Source: BOKV01 sp041397525
GTDB taxonomy: Bacteria > Pseudomonadota > Alphaproteobacteria > Rhizobiales > Rhizobiaceae
DNA: 64,000 nucleotides
NCBI GenBank assembly: GCA_041397525.1
Contig: JAWKWL010000001.1
Span: forward strand, 372,001-436,000
Direction of reading: 5' to 3'
Shown one piece after another: positions 1-8,824 of the stretch (within the stretch, counting starts at the first letter, position 1; each line of letters opens with the position of its first letter). The notes beneath the pieces were generated by a model. The model saw only the letters and a list, made by a program, of their open reading frames with translations, ran no database searches and was not told where the DNA came from. The translations under genes were made by a program, and so were the position numbers.

Positions 1-1692
1 GCTGGGCTTGACCGTGGTTTTGTTGTTTTCGTCAGATTTCGCTGCGTTGCCTGATTTCCCCGTCTTCGGCTCAACCTTTGCTTCCTGCTTCAGTTTCACA
101 CATCGACCCGCCTTCTCTTCTTCGCCTCGCCCGCAAACCAGCGGACACACCCGCTTCTTGACAGCCTTCATCCGGCCCAGCATTTCCTCGTCAGGCGCAA
201 GCGAAGCCAGCTTCAATCCTTGCTTATCCGCATAGGCGCGAAGCGAACGTTCGCTTCCGGATCCCCATTTGCCGTCCACACGACCGGCAAGGCAGCCGAG
301 CCGTTGCAATTCGGTCTGCGTGGCACGTGCAAGTTCCTGCGGTGTCATCGACCGGGATTCAGGCTCGACGGCTGTCTGCTCCAGGCTTGCCAGTTCCAAT
401 TCCTTGGCTTCGGCCACCTTCTTTTCAGCCCGCAGTCGCGCTACTTTTTCCTGTTCTTGTCGCTGTGAATTCAGGGCTTCGAGCGCGGCCAGTTGTTTCT
501 CAGCCTCAAGACGTGCCGCCTCTGCCACTTTTCGCGAGTTTTCTGCTGCAAGCCTTGCGGCTTCCGCTTTCTTCAAATCGGCAACGCGCTGCGCCTTCAG
601 TTCATCTGCAGCGCGTTGCGCTTCAGCTTCCGCTGCAGCCCGCGCCTCGTTCTTTTTCGCCTCTTCGATCGCATGCTTTTCAGCCTCCGCGGCCTTTTCC
701 TCAGCGAGCTTCCTTGCCGTAGCCAGACGCTCGGTTTCAGCCTGCTTCCGCTTCTCGATCAGGTCGATTTTCACTTTGGCCAGATCGGAAAAAAGCCCTT
801 GCGGATAACGCGCAAGATAGGCCGTGTAGAGGTCGGGTACTTCGCTGTCCTTGACGGTATCCCAATATGCAATTTCAGCGGCATTGTCCTGCACCGGCTG
901 CTCGATAGTCTTTGGCTTGGCATCACTGTCCCCCAAAATCACGCGACCCGTAAGCGACGAGTGCTCCCATGGAACCTGCCGACCATAGGTCGCTTCCATA
1001 ACGGAATTGCGAACCAAGATCATTGTATCGCCAATGCTCATGCCGGGCTGGCCCAGATATTCAGCCAGGGCCTCGGTATATGGACTGTTTGCACCTTTAC
1101 CGTCCAACGCCACATTGCCCGGTTCAGTAGCATAGGAGATCAGAGTGCCACGGCCAGCCCCAATTCGCGCCAACCCATTGCCTATGTTGCCTGAACGCGT
1201 GCCAAGTGAACGGGCCAGACTGCGTGCAAGCGGATTGTCGCGGCAGGCATCCAGAAACAGCAGATTGGTTTTTGCCTTGTCCTGCATTGATGCCATGACA
1301 AGGTCGATAGGTATTGCCTCGTAATCAAGACGGATATGTGAGGTCAACGCAGCATCAACCGGCACCATGTAGTTGCGTCCATTCACCTGCAAACCGTGGC
1401 CCGCATAGTAGAACAGCGCGACATCCGCGCCTTCCAATGCCCTCGCAAAATCATCGATCCGCTCCAGCATCGTAACAAGGTCTGCATCGACGCCTTCGAC
1501 TATCTCGAATCCGAGTTCGGCAAGTCGGGCCGATATTTTGGCAGCATCGTTGCGCGGATTGGCGAGTTCAGGCGCATTCACATAGGCGGCATTGCCAATA
1601 ACCAGCGCCACGCGCTTCTCGGCGAAGGCCGTAGTCTGACAAATCAAGACAAGCAGTCCGGCTAACAAAAGGATGGTGCTACGCATTTGCAT
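1..1692 (-). CDS. Caspase-family (peptidase C14) exported protein with coiled coil, 3' end outside window
   Basis: The 5' end is complete and the gene runs off the left edge. Residues 1-24 form a signal peptide. A caspase-like fold follows, with the catalytic His in YYAGHG (about residue 99) and Cys in LDACRDNP (about 150), as in bacterial C14 peptidases (metacaspase-like). From about residue 275 there is a long Ala/Glu/Lys/Arg-rich coiled coil. It is followed by a segment resembling a peptidoglycan-binding repeat (LQRLGC...WGSGSERSLRAY) and a Cys-rich tail (CPLVCGRG...GRCV). It probably acts in the periplasm; the substrate is unknown. The ATG at 1692 is preceded by a GGGGA ribosome site, and a second ATG lies at 1686. 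The family call is firm; the role is not known. Confidence 0.85.
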   Translation of the reverse strand, partial: MQMRSTILLLAGLLVLICQTTAFAEKRVALVIGNAAYVNAPELANPRNDAAKISARLAELGFEIVEGVDADLVTMLERIDDFARALEGADVALFYYAGHGLQVNGRNYMVPVDAALTSHIRLDYEAIPIDLVMASMQDKAKTNLLFLDACRDNPLARSLARSLGTRSGNIGNGLARIGAGRGTLISYATEPGNVALDGKGANSPYTEALAEYLGQPGMSIGDTMILVRNSVMEATYGRQVPWEHSSLTGRVILGDSDAKPKTIEQPVQDNAAEIAYWDTVKDSEVPDLYTAYLARYPQGLFSDLAKVKIDLIEKRKQAETERLATARKLAEEKAAEAEKHAIEEAKKNEARAAAEAEAQRAADELKAQRVADLKKAEAARLAAENSRKVAEAARLEAEKQLAALEALNSQRQEQEKVARLRAEKKVAEAKELELASLEQTAVEPESRSMTPQELARATQTELQRLGCLAGRVDGKWGSGSERSLRAYADKQGLKLASLAPDEEMLGRMKAVKKRVCPLVCGRGEEEKAGRCVKLKQEAKVEPKTGKSGNAAKSDENNKTTVKPS

Positions 1693-1790
1693 TGCTGGAT
1701 CCCCGCCAATCAACTGCTTCATCTTATGCTGTGCAACAAGATCAGCAAAGTGAATTTGATCACACTTGGATTTCATGTCCCCAAGCGCCA

Positions 1791-1826
1791 AAAAGCCCCG
1801 CCTGGATGGTCCAGGCGAGGGCTTTT
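1791..1826 (-). terminator. Rho-independent terminator
   Basis: A strong stem-loop (AAAAGCCC...GCCTGGA-TGG-TCCAGGC...GGGCTTTT) lies just downstream of the gene ending at 1864. Read on the minus strand it ends in a T run. It also separates that gene from the caspase-like gene. Confidence 0.8.
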
Positions 1827-1863
1827 GAGGGTGCCGGTTCTGCCGGCGGGGGAGCGAGGCTGC

Positions 1864-2265
1864 TTACTCGCAGACCTGGCTGATCGAGGAGGCGCGGTTG
1901 CCCCACTGGTCGATGGTCACTTCCTCACGGGTGAAGCAGCTCTGTGGGCGGACATTGACGAAAGTCGTCTGCTGTACCGGGCGGGCATTGAAACCATTAC
2001 CGTCAAACTGGCCACCATGGTTGAAGTTGTTGCCGCGATGCGGTTGCTGACCGCGGAAGTTCTGCCCGTTGCCCTGGGCAGCAACCTGTGGCTGGTTGTT
2101 GTTGGCAGTAGCACCGATAATGGCACCGACCACCAGACCGCCGATCAGCGCCTTGGCGATATCGCGCTTGCCGGCATGAGCTTCAGTTGGCGCGGCAAGG
2201 GCACCGGTTCCGATGATGGCGGCAGCGGCAAGCGCTGCGATTGCCTTGTTGCGAAAGTTGGTCAT
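1864..2265 (-). CDS. Small exported protein with glycine-zipper-like segment
   Basis: A 133-residue protein. An N-terminal signal peptide of about 31 residues ends at AHA. It is followed by a short Gly/Ala/Ile hydrophobic stretch (ALIGGLVVGAIIGATA) resembling a glycine zipper. A low-complexity Asn/Gly/Gln/Phe region comes next, then a C-terminal part with two cysteines (SCFTREE and SQVCE) that could form a disulfide. This architecture is common in small envelope proteins of Rhizobiales. I do not recognise a named function. It is monocistronic, with its own terminator, and its promoter region is shared with the divergent HAD gene at 2408. Confidence 0.75.
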   Translation of the reverse strand: MTNFRNKAIAALAAAAIIGTGALAAPTEAHAGKRDIAKALIGGLVVGAIIGATANNNQPQVAAQGNGQNFRGQQPHRGNNFNHGGQFDGNGFNARPVQQTTFVNVRPQSCFTREEVTIDQWGNRASSISQVCE

Positions 2266-2357
2266 GGTTCATTCTCCTTCGGTTTCTTTCGTTTGTTTCA
2301 TGGCCGGCTTGTTGCCCGTTGCCATGATGAACAGATATCCTGACCCGCACGGGAACC

Positions 2358-2386
2358 GTGTGCATTCCTGCACACAAGATGCACAC
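2358..2386. promoter_or_regulatory. Inverted repeat plus third half-site in divergent promoter region
   Basis: A perfect inverted repeat GTGTGCA-TTCC-TGCACAC (2358-2375) is followed by a third copy of the half-site, TGCACAC, at 2380-2386. It lies between the divergent genes starting at 2265 and 2408, as expected of an operator. The regulator is unknown. Confidence 0.45.
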
Positions 2387-2407
2387 ATTTAGGAAATATC
2401 GAATAAA

Positions 2408-3100
2408 ATGAAAGACATAACCACAATAGGCTTTGATGCCGACGATACTCTCTGGCACCATGAGCGGCATTACCAGTTCACTCAGGAACGGTTTGCCGAA
2501 CTGCTTTCTCCCTATTGCGAGCCGGGAAAACTCTCCGAAAGCCTCATTGCCGCCGAACGCCGCAATCTCGGCCACTATGGTTACGGCGTGAAGGGTTTTA
2601 CCCTATCGATGATCGAAACCGCCATCGAGGTCACGAATGGCAATGCGCCCGCTTCCGTCATCAGCGAAATCCTTGATACGGGTCGCGATCTCCTCGCCCA
2701 TCCGATTGAATGCCTGCCCGGTGTTGGCGAAACGCTGGCCACGCTGAAGGGAAGTTTTCGCCTGATCGTCATTACCAAGGGGGAACTGCTCGACCAGGAG
2801 CGCAAGCTCGCCGCATCCGGCCTTGATCATCATTTTGATGCGGTCGAGATCGTCAGCGAGAAGCTGGCAGGCACCTATGCGAGGGTTTTCTCACGCCATG
2901 GTGACGGCGCCGCCAAGGCTCTGATGGTCGGAAATTCGCTGAAATCCGACATCCTGCCTGCGCTGGAAGCGGGAAGTTGGGCGCTACATGTCCCGTCAGA
3001 CCACAACTGGGCGCTCGATCATGCCGAGGAGCCGCAGGACCACGAGCGTTACCGTCGCATCACCACGGTCAGCGAAATCCCGGGCTTGCTCTCGCGCTGA
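2408..3100 (+). CDS. HAD-superfamily hydrolase
   Basis: A 230-residue protein. HAD motif I is near the N terminus (GFDADDTLW), motif II is IVITKG, a Lys lies around LVSEKLAG, and motif IV is MVGNSLKSDILPAL. The family uses the first Asp as nucleophile to remove phosphate, usually from small metabolites; the substrate cannot be told here. The helical cap (about residues 20-90) suggests subfamily I. It appears monocistronic, divergent from the small exported protein and convergent with the patatin gene (4 bases apart). The family call is firm. Confidence 0.88.
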   Translation: MKDITTIGFDADDTLWHHERHYQFTQERFAELLSPYCEPGKLSESLIAAERRNLGHYGYGVKGFTLSMIETAIEVTNGNAPASVISEILDTGRDLLAHPIECLPGVGETLATLKGSFRLIVITKGELLDQERKLAASGLDHHFDAVEIVSEKLAGTYARVFSRHGDGAAKALMVGNSLKSDILPALEAGSWALHVPSDHNWALDHAEEPQDHERYRRITTVSEIPGLLSR

Positions 3101-3103
3101 ACG

Positions 3104-4255
3104 CTACTTCGCAGCGATCCGTTCATACTGGCTTACACCCGGCGGTTCGTGTCGCCAGGCATCCGGCCCTTTCATGCCCTCAACCACGCCAGCCTGAAAC
3201 AGCCTGCGCATGCGTTCGGTATCGAAGTTCAGGCTTTCTGCGGCCATCGGAATACTGTCGGGAATGGCGGTCAGCCGGAAAGTCGCACCAACATTGCGGG
3301 CAATGACAAAATCACGATAAATCGTGTCGTCTTGCAACTCGCGCATCAGTTCGACAATCGACTTCTTTGCAATGTCGGCGAGATTGGCCTTGACCGGCGA
3401 TGACGCATTGTGGCGCACGGTATTGCCATTGACGACCATGAACAGTTGCTTGGGCATGTTGTTTGGCGGGAACATGAAACCGCCAACCAGGATCGGTGCC
3501 TTTACGCCACCATCGACATGCGCCTGGCGCAACTGGATTCCGCGCTGCGGCTTGATATAGACCGGCGCGAAATAGGCCGGCACCGCCGCGGAGGCGCGCA
3601 GCACCTTCTGGAAATGTTGCAGACTGTCGGTGCGCCCGCCATTCGCGATGTCGCCCATGTCCCAGATTACAAGTTCACCGGCATCCAGATTGGTCGTTGC
3701 TATATAAAGGCGGCGACCCTTGGCGTGTTCTGCGGCAATCTTCGCCAGCACATCATCGGTGACAAAGCTTTCGATCTGCTCCTGCAGCGGGCCGTTGTCC
3801 AGCAGCGAATCGCTGAACAAGCCACCAAGTCCCTTCTTGCGGAAGATCTTTTCATTGCTGGCCGTCGTGTAGAAACGTTCGAGTTCGCCGTCATACTCAG
3901 GCCCGAGAAAAGCCAGAACCGCCATCAGCGCCCCGGTGGAAACACCGGTCACAACATCGAAATGCGGCCGCAGCCCGGACTTTGTCCAACCTGCCAGCAC
4001 CCCTGCCCCATACGCTCCGTCGGCTCCGCCAGCCGAAAGCGCCAGCACGGTATGTATGCCGTCATCTTCAGTGGGTTGTGTGTTGGTGGAAACCGCAAGC
4101 GCCTGCTCGGCCGCAATATTGGGATCAACGGCTTCCATGGGCAATATCGTGCGAATGGCGGGAGCCTCCTTTGGCCGTTCCGCACATCCACTGATAACCA
4201 ATATGAGAGCCAGCGCCACTGAAACCAGCGGTGCGCCAAGGCCTCTGCCCAACAT
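3104..4255 (-). CDS. Patatin-like phospholipase, predicted lipoprotein
   Basis: A 383-residue protein when started at the ATG at 4255. That start gives a clean lipoprotein signal with lipobox ISGC (Cys about 24); an upstream TTG start at 4312 would bury it. The patatin signature is complete: the Gly-rich oxyanion segment (ALSAGGADGAYGAG, about 72-85), the nucleophile Ser in GVSTG (about 106) and the Asp of the catalytic dyad in DGG. The family hydrolyses acyl esters of membrane lipids. The lipoprotein signal places it on the periplasmic side of an envelope membrane. No operon partner is evident. Confidence 0.88.
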   Translation of the reverse strand: MLGRGLGAPLVSVALALILVISGCAERPKEAPAIRTILPMEAVDPNIAAEQALAVSTNTQPTEDDGIHTVLALSAGGADGAYGAGVLAGWTKSGLRPHFDVVTGVSTGALMAVLAFLGPEYDGELERFYTTASNEKIFRKKGLGGLFSDSLLDNGPLQEQIESFVTDDVLAKIAAEHAKGRRLYIATTNLDAGELVIWDMGDIANGGRTDSLQHFQKVLRASAAVPAYFAPVYIKPQRGIQLRQAHVDGGVKAPILVGGFMFPPNNMPKQLFMVVNGNTVRHNASSPVKANLADIAKKSIVELMRELQDDTIYRDFVIARNVGATFRLTAIPDSIPMAAESLNFDTERMRRLFQAGVVEGMKGPDAWRHEPPGVSQYERIAAK

Positions 4256-4563
4256 GAACCTCTCCTGCGCTGATGAAACTCTGTGCCCCTGGTTCCTTTC
4301 AGCAACCCACAAGCTACACCAAGAACGTTAAAATCCAAACCTCCCGCACCCAACAATGTTTACTTTTGGTTAACCATGCCTGTTTGCCATGCATGACCGC
4401 GCCACTGGCAGTGTTGTTTTTTTGAATTTCGGTACGAATTCGCCACTTTTCGTCAAAATTTGTCCATCGGGACATCAGAAATCCGGATTGCCGTGTTGAC
4501 TGCAACAATACAATGCGAAAGCCTTTGCCAAGCAGGATCGCGCGTCATGACTGTGGAGTGAAA
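4256..4563. other. Intergenic region between divergent patatin and MaoC genes
   Basis: About 308 bases with no convincing gene. It must hold both divergent promoters. An imperfect CtrA-like sequence (TTTA-N7-TTAAC) is visible near 4362-4377, with one mismatch in the first half-site. I see nothing else. Confidence 0.5.
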
Positions 4564-5034
4564 ATGGAGGTTGAGGATCTCAAATATTACGAGGACTTTG
4601 AGGCAGGCAGTGTCATTGATCTCGGAACGAGGACAGTGTCTGCCGAGGAAATCATTGAATTCGCAACGGAATTTGATCCCGCCCCATTTCATCTGAGCGA
4701 GGAAGGCGGGGCGGATTCAATGCTCGGTCGCCTCTCGGCTTCCGGCTGGCACACCTGCTGCATCGCAATGCGCATGCAATGCGACGCCTTCGTACTCCAG
4801 ACCGCGAGCCGCGGCTCGCCTGGCGTATCGCAATGCAAATGGCTGGCACCGGTGGGTGCCGGCGATACCTTGTCGGGTGTGGCACGGGTACTGTCTGCGC
4901 GCCGCTCCGCCTCACGACCCGACATGGGACTGGTTGTAATCCGCGCTGAACTTTCGAACCAATCCGGCAATCCGGTGATAACCATTGAAAGCACTGCCAT
5001 GATCAATGTGCGAAACATTGAAGGTGCGTCATGA
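4564..5034 (+). CDS. MaoC-like hydratase, first of a pair
   Basis: 156 residues from the ATG at 4564, which has a GTGGAG site just upstream; an upstream start at 4513 has no such support. It is a hot-dog-fold MaoC-type protein with the Asp/His hydratase motif (FDPAPFHL) followed by SASGWHT. MaoC proteins add water to enoyl-CoA or related enoyl thioesters. The stop overlaps the start of the next gene (ATGA), and both encode single hot-dog domains of the same type. They may therefore form a heterodimer or double-hot-dog unit. The substrate is unknown. Confidence 0.85.
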   Translation: MEVEDLKYYEDFEAGSVIDLGTRTVSAEEIIEFATEFDPAPFHLSEEGGADSMLGRLSASGWHTCCIAMRMQCDAFVLQTASRGSPGVSQCKWLAPVGAGDTLSGVARVLSARRSASRPDMGLVVIRAELSNQSGNPVITIESTAMINVRNIEGAS

Positions 5035-5507
5035 TGCTGCCACCCTGGTTCGAACCCGGATTTACAGCCGAACTGGGCGAGCACCGGTTCGATGCCGACG
5101 AAATCATCGTCTTTGCCCGCAAGTTCGATCCCCAGCCTTTCCACCTGGATGCGGAACTGGCGAGAAAATCCGCCTTTGGCGGATTGTGCGCATCCGGATG
5201 GCATACGGCATCGGTCTGGATGCGCAAGCAACGCGACCATTCGGCGATTGCCATTCGCGAGTGGGTGGAAGCGGGAAACCCGGCCTATTCCTTTGGCCCC
5301 TCGCCCGGCTTCGAAAACCTGCGCTGGCCACGCCCGGTTTTCGCAGGCGAAACGATCCGCTTTTCAAGCCGGACACTGACCTGCCGACCTTCACAGTCAA
5401 GACCGGGCTGGTATGTCGCAACCGGACAACAGCAAGGACACACACTCCAAGGCGAACTGGTCCTTTCGTTCCAGAGCAGTGTTTTCATTGCCTACCCGGC
5501 AGTCTGA
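5031..5507 (+). CDS. MaoC-like hydratase, second of a pair
   Basis: A 158-residue single hot-dog domain, translationally coupled to the preceding MaoC gene by a 4-base overlap. It keeps the motif FDPQPFHLD with the presumed catalytic Asp and His, and the family segment FGGLCASGWHT. Because both paralogues retain the active-site pair, neither looks like a purely structural partner. The role is presumably in acyl-CoA metabolism. No dehydrogenase or ligase lies next to it to indicate the substrate. Confidence 0.85.
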   Translation: MMLPPWFEPGFTAELGEHRFDADEIIVFARKFDPQPFHLDAELARKSAFGGLCASGWHTASVWMRKQRDHSAIAIREWVEAGNPAYSFGPSPGFENLRWPRPVFAGETIRFSSRTLTCRPSQSRPGWYVATGQQQGHTLQGELVLSFQSSVFIAYPAV

Positions 5508-5661
5508 GGGTCTTTGAGGAAAATCGCCGTGGTCGTTTTTGTCTGAATGCGCGTCGCGGGCGGCGTAGCAGCGGACCCGCGTTTCCAACAATGTCGCTCG
5601 CACGCTGCCGCCAGGATCGCGGCGGGACGCAATATCATCTTCCAACTGCGGGAGCCTGCCC

Positions 5662-5964
5662 ATGGCGCAGCTGACAATCGTATATTGGCGCGACATTCCA
5701 GCCCAGGTCATCGTCAAGGCAGGCCGCAAGTCTGCCAAGCGGGAGCTCTCATTGCGCTTTACCGAGGCGATCGACATGTGCGCCATGCGCGTGGGCGCAG
5801 CAGATACAGACGCTTATCTGGCCGAATGGCGGCGCGGCGAGCCGGTCGAGGTCGGCGATGATCTGGAAGCCGAAGCGGACAACGCCGCGGCTGATCTGGA
5901 AGCGCGCTTCCCGAAAGACCAGCTTGTAGCCCTCGTGAAGGCTGATGGCCGTCTGCCTGCCTGA
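5662..5964 (+). CDS. 'Virulence factor' family protein (PF13769-like)
   Basis: A 100-residue protein beginning MAQLTIVYWRDIPAQVIV, the opening typical of the family named Virulence_fact after plant-pathogen homologues. No catalytic motif is visible and the biochemical role is unknown. It is the first gene of a same-strand run with the two MTHFR parts, the pterin methyltransferase and the corrinoid-activator-like gene (33 bases to the next start). A role in corrinoid/folate one-carbon chemistry is therefore more likely here than virulence. That is inference from neighbourhood. Confidence 0.8.
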   Translation: MAQLTIVYWRDIPAQVIVKAGRKSAKRELSLRFTEAIDMCAMRVGAADTDAYLAEWRRGEPVEVGDDLEAEADNAAADLEARFPKDQLVALVKADGRLPA

Positions 5965-5996
5965 ACAATCCACATCTTGCACAAGGTTCGCCTGCG

Positions 5997-6590
5997 ATGA
6001 GCGAAAACAAACCAGTGATGACCCAGGCCATGAAAGTGGCACAGGCAAAGCCCAAGACAGATTACAAGCCAGCGCATGTTTCTGCGACCCGTCGCCAGCA
6101 ACGCGGCTATACGATCCGGCTTTGGTCGGTGCGCAATGCCCGGGTTCTGGAATGGTTCTATGCCCGCTTCGCCAATTTGTTCCTGCTGCTGCATCCCTTG
6201 TGGAAGGCAATTGGCTATGGCCGTGCCGAAGCCCCTGTCAAATTCGTCGAACGCCGTGTCAAGGGACTGATGTTCGACTGCCGCATGTGCGGCCAGTGCA
6301 TTCTCTCGTCAACCGGCATGTCCTGCCCGATGAATTGCCCCAAGCAATTGCGCAACGGCCCGTGCGGTGGAGTACGCGCCAACGGAAATTGCGAGGTTGA
6401 GCCCAACATGCCCTGTGTCTGGGTGCAAGCCTGGAAGGGTTCGCAAGCCATGCGCGACAACGTGGCTATCCTCAAGGTGCAAAAGCCGGTGGACCAGTCA
6501 CTGCGCGAAACTTCCGCGTGGTTGCGGGTGACGGCAAGTGCTGCCAGCGAGAAGGAAAAGGCAGCCGAAGGCGCGGGAGCAAAGGCATGA
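5997..6590 (+). CDS. Methylenetetrahydrofolate reductase C-terminal-domain protein, MetV-like
   Basis: A 197-residue protein with a Cys-rich core (CRMCGQC, then SCPMNCPKQL, NGPCGG, GNCEV and MPCVW; about residues 95-145). This matches the MTHFR_C domain found beside or fused to methylenetetrahydrofolate reductases, as in MetV of acetogens. The cysteines probably bind metal or an Fe-S cluster. The N-terminal 70 residues are basic with a hydrophobic helix (FANLFLLLHPLW). The stop overlaps the start of the MetF-like gene (ATGA), so the two products probably act as one reductase complex making 5-methyl-tetrahydrofolate. Confidence 0.85.
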   Translation: MSENKPVMTQAMKVAQAKPKTDYKPAHVSATRRQQRGYTIRLWSVRNARVLEWFYARFANLFLLLHPLWKAIGYGRAEAPVKFVERRVKGLMFDCRMCGQCILSSTGMSCPMNCPKQLRNGPCGGVRANGNCEVEPNMPCVWVQAWKGSQAMRDNVAILKVQKPVDQSLRETSAWLRVTASAASEKEKAAEGAGAKA

Positions 6591-7675
6591 ACACCACCGA
6601 CACCAATCCGCTCGACCCGTCCGCACCGCTTGATCCCCTTCCCGGCCATTCCTCTCGTGGCAGGTTGGAACGTGTGCTGCGTCGCGGTGAATTTGCAGTC
6701 ACAACCGAACTGAACCCGCCCGACAGTGCCGATCCGCAGGAAGTCTATGACCGCGCATCCATTTTCGAAGGATGGGTTGACGGAATAAACGCGGTCGATG
6801 CATCTGGCGCCAACTGCCACATGTCATCGGTTGCCATCTGCGCCCTGCTCACTCGCATGGGCTATGCGCCAATCCTGCAGATAGCCTGCCGCGACAAGAA
6901 CCGGATCGCCATTCAGGGCGATATTCTCGGCGCATCAGCAATGGGTGTGCAGAACATATTGTGCCTGACCGGCGACGGCGTGCAATGCGGCGACCAACCG
7001 GGTGCCAAGCCGGTCTTCGATCTTGACTGCATGTCGCTGCTGGAGACGGCCCGCACCATGCGCGACGAATCGAAGTTCCTTTCAGGCCGCAAGATCACAA
7101 CCCCTCCGCACGTGTTTCTGGGTGCCGCCATAAATCCCTTCGCCCCGCCTTACGATTTTCGGCCGATGCGGCTGAAGAAGAAGATCGAGGCAGGCGCACA
7201 ATTCGTCCAGAGCCAGTATTGCTACGACGTGCCGATGTTCGTCGAATACATGAAGCGTGTTCGCGACATGGGCCTGCACGAACAATGCTACATCCTTTGC
7301 GGCGTCGGCCCACTCGCCTCTGCGCGCACCGCCAAATGGATGCGCTCCAACGTGCCGGGCGTTCACATCCCGGATCACATCATCGAGCGCCTGGAAGGCG
7401 CTGCCGACCAGAAGAAGGAAGGCAAGCAGATCTGCATCGACATCATCAACGAGGTGAAGGAAATCGAGGGCGTTTCCGGCATTCACGTCATGGCCTATCG
7501 CCAGGAGGAATATGTTGCCGAAATGGTTGCCGATTCCGGTGTCCTCAAGGGGCGTCGCCCCTGGAAGCGCGAAGTGCTGCCGCACGAAGCGCACATCTCG
7601 GACCGCATGGAAGAACTCGCCGAACCGGGCCTGTCCCAGACGCCGCAGCAGATCGTCGACGAAGTCACGAACTGA
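6587..7675 (+). CDS. Methylenetetrahydrofolate reductase, MetF-like
   Basis: A 362-residue TIM-barrel reductase. The chosen ATG at 6587 overlaps the stop of the MetV-like gene; an in-frame upstream extension to 6518 lies wholly inside that gene. Family features include TTELNPPDSADP near the N terminus, LTGDGVQCGDQPGA, FVQSQYCYD and the C-terminal GIHVMAYRQE. It catalyses interconversion of 5,10-methylene- and 5-methyl-tetrahydrofolate with FAD. The paired Cys-rich partner gene suggests the type that uses an electron-transfer partner rather than NADH alone. It feeds methyl groups to the methyltransferase encoded next. Confidence 0.9.
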   Translation: MNTTDTNPLDPSAPLDPLPGHSSRGRLERVLRRGEFAVTTELNPPDSADPQEVYDRASIFEGWVDGINAVDASGANCHMSSVAICALLTRMGYAPILQIACRDKNRIAIQGDILGASAMGVQNILCLTGDGVQCGDQPGAKPVFDLDCMSLLETARTMRDESKFLSGRKITTPPHVFLGAAINPFAPPYDFRPMRLKKKIEAGAQFVQSQYCYDVPMFVEYMKRVRDMGLHEQCYILCGVGPLASARTAKWMRSNVPGVHIPDHIIERLEGAADQKKEGKQICIDIINEVKEIEGVSGIHVMAYRQEEYVAEMVADSGVLKGRRPWKREVLPHEAHISDRMEELAEPGLSQTPQQIVDEVTN

Positions 7676-7750
7676 CCACCTCTTGCAACTCAACCAACAG
7701 CAATATAAAGATTTCTTTATATCCCATCGCAGAATTCCCGGAGCACCATC

Positions 7751-8824
7751 ATGACCCATACCATCGTCGCCTCAGCTACCAAAGAGGTCATTATCGGCTT
7801 CGACCAGCCTTTCTGCGTGATTGGCGAACGTATCAACCCGACCGGCCGCAAGATCCTCAATGAGGAACTCGAACGCGACGATTTCTCCCGCGTTGAATCC
7901 GATGCCATTTCGCAGGTCGCGGCAGGTGCCACCGTCCTCGATATCAATTCGGGAGCGGTCTTTTCCGGCAAGATGGCGGAAGACCCGCGCTACGCTGACA
8001 ACAATTTCGTCGAGCCGGTGTTGATGCCCAAGATGATCGAGATTGTGCAGGCAGTGACCGACTGCCCGCTCTGCATCGATTCTTCCGTGCCTGGTGCGCT
8101 CGAGGCGGGGCTGAAGGTCGCCAAGGGCCGCCCGCTTGTCAATTCCGTGACCGGAGAGGAAGAGCGGCTTGAAAAGGTTCTGCCGCTGATCAAGAAATAC
8201 AATGTCGCCGTTGTAGCGATTTCCAACGATGACACCGGCATTTCCGAAGATCCGGATGTGCGCTTTGCTGTTGCGAAGAAGATCGTCGAGCGCGCTGCCG
8301 ATTTCGGCATCCCCGCGCATGACATCGTGGTTGACCCGCTGGTCATGCCGATTGGCGCGATGGCAACCGCTGGCCACCAGGTCTTTACCCTGGTTCGCCG
8401 CCTGCGCGAGGAACTGGGCGTCAACACCACCTGCGGCGCGTCGAACATCTCCTTTGGCCTGCCAAACCGCCACGGCATCAACAATGCCTTCCTGCCGATG
8501 GCTTATGCCGCCGGCATGACAAGCGCGATCATGAACCCGGTCGCCCTCCCCGTTGGCCCAAAGAAGATCGCCGAGAAGAAGGCCGAAATCGAGGCTGCAG
8601 GCATCATGCTGCCACCCGACATGGACGACGAAACCTTCTGCAAGCTGTTCGGTCTCGGCTCCACCAAATCCCGTCCGGGCAAGGAAATGGAGGCTATCCG
8701 CGCCGCCAACTTCCTGCTCAACCAGGATGAGGGCGGCGCAGCCTGGATCGCCTTCAACCGCGATCCTGACGCAGCCCTTGGCGGCGCACGTGGCCGCCGC
8801 GAAGGCCGTCGGTCACGCGGATGA
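7751..8824 (+). CDS. Methyltetrahydrofolate:corrinoid methyltransferase, AcsE-like
   Basis: A 357-residue protein with the pterin-binding TIM-barrel signatures: GERINPTGRKIL at the start, DINSGA, CIDSS, NSVTGEEERL, and the family segment ASNISFGLPNRHGINNAFL. AcsE/MetH-type enzymes move the methyl group of 5-methyl-tetrahydrofolate to a corrinoid cofactor. The usual fold ends near residue 300; the remaining tail is basic (GGARGRREGRRSRG). The stop overlaps the start of the 2Fe-2S/ASKHA gene (ATGA). No corrinoid-binding protein is encoded in the window, so the acceptor must lie elsewhere. Confidence 0.88.
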   Translation: MTHTIVASATKEVIIGFDQPFCVIGERINPTGRKILNEELERDDFSRVESDAISQVAAGATVLDINSGAVFSGKMAEDPRYADNNFVEPVLMPKMIEIVQAVTDCPLCIDSSVPGALEAGLKVAKGRPLVNSVTGEEERLEKVLPLIKKYNVAVVAISNDDTGISEDPDVRFAVAKKIVERAADFGIPAHDIVVDPLVMPIGAMATAGHQVFTLVRRLREELGVNTTCGASNISFGLPNRHGINNAFLPMAYAAGMTSAIMNPVALPVGPKKIAEKKAEIEAAGIMLPPDMDDETFCKLFGLGSTKSRPGKEMEAIRAANFLLNQDEGGAAWIAFNRDPDAALGGARGRREGRRSRG

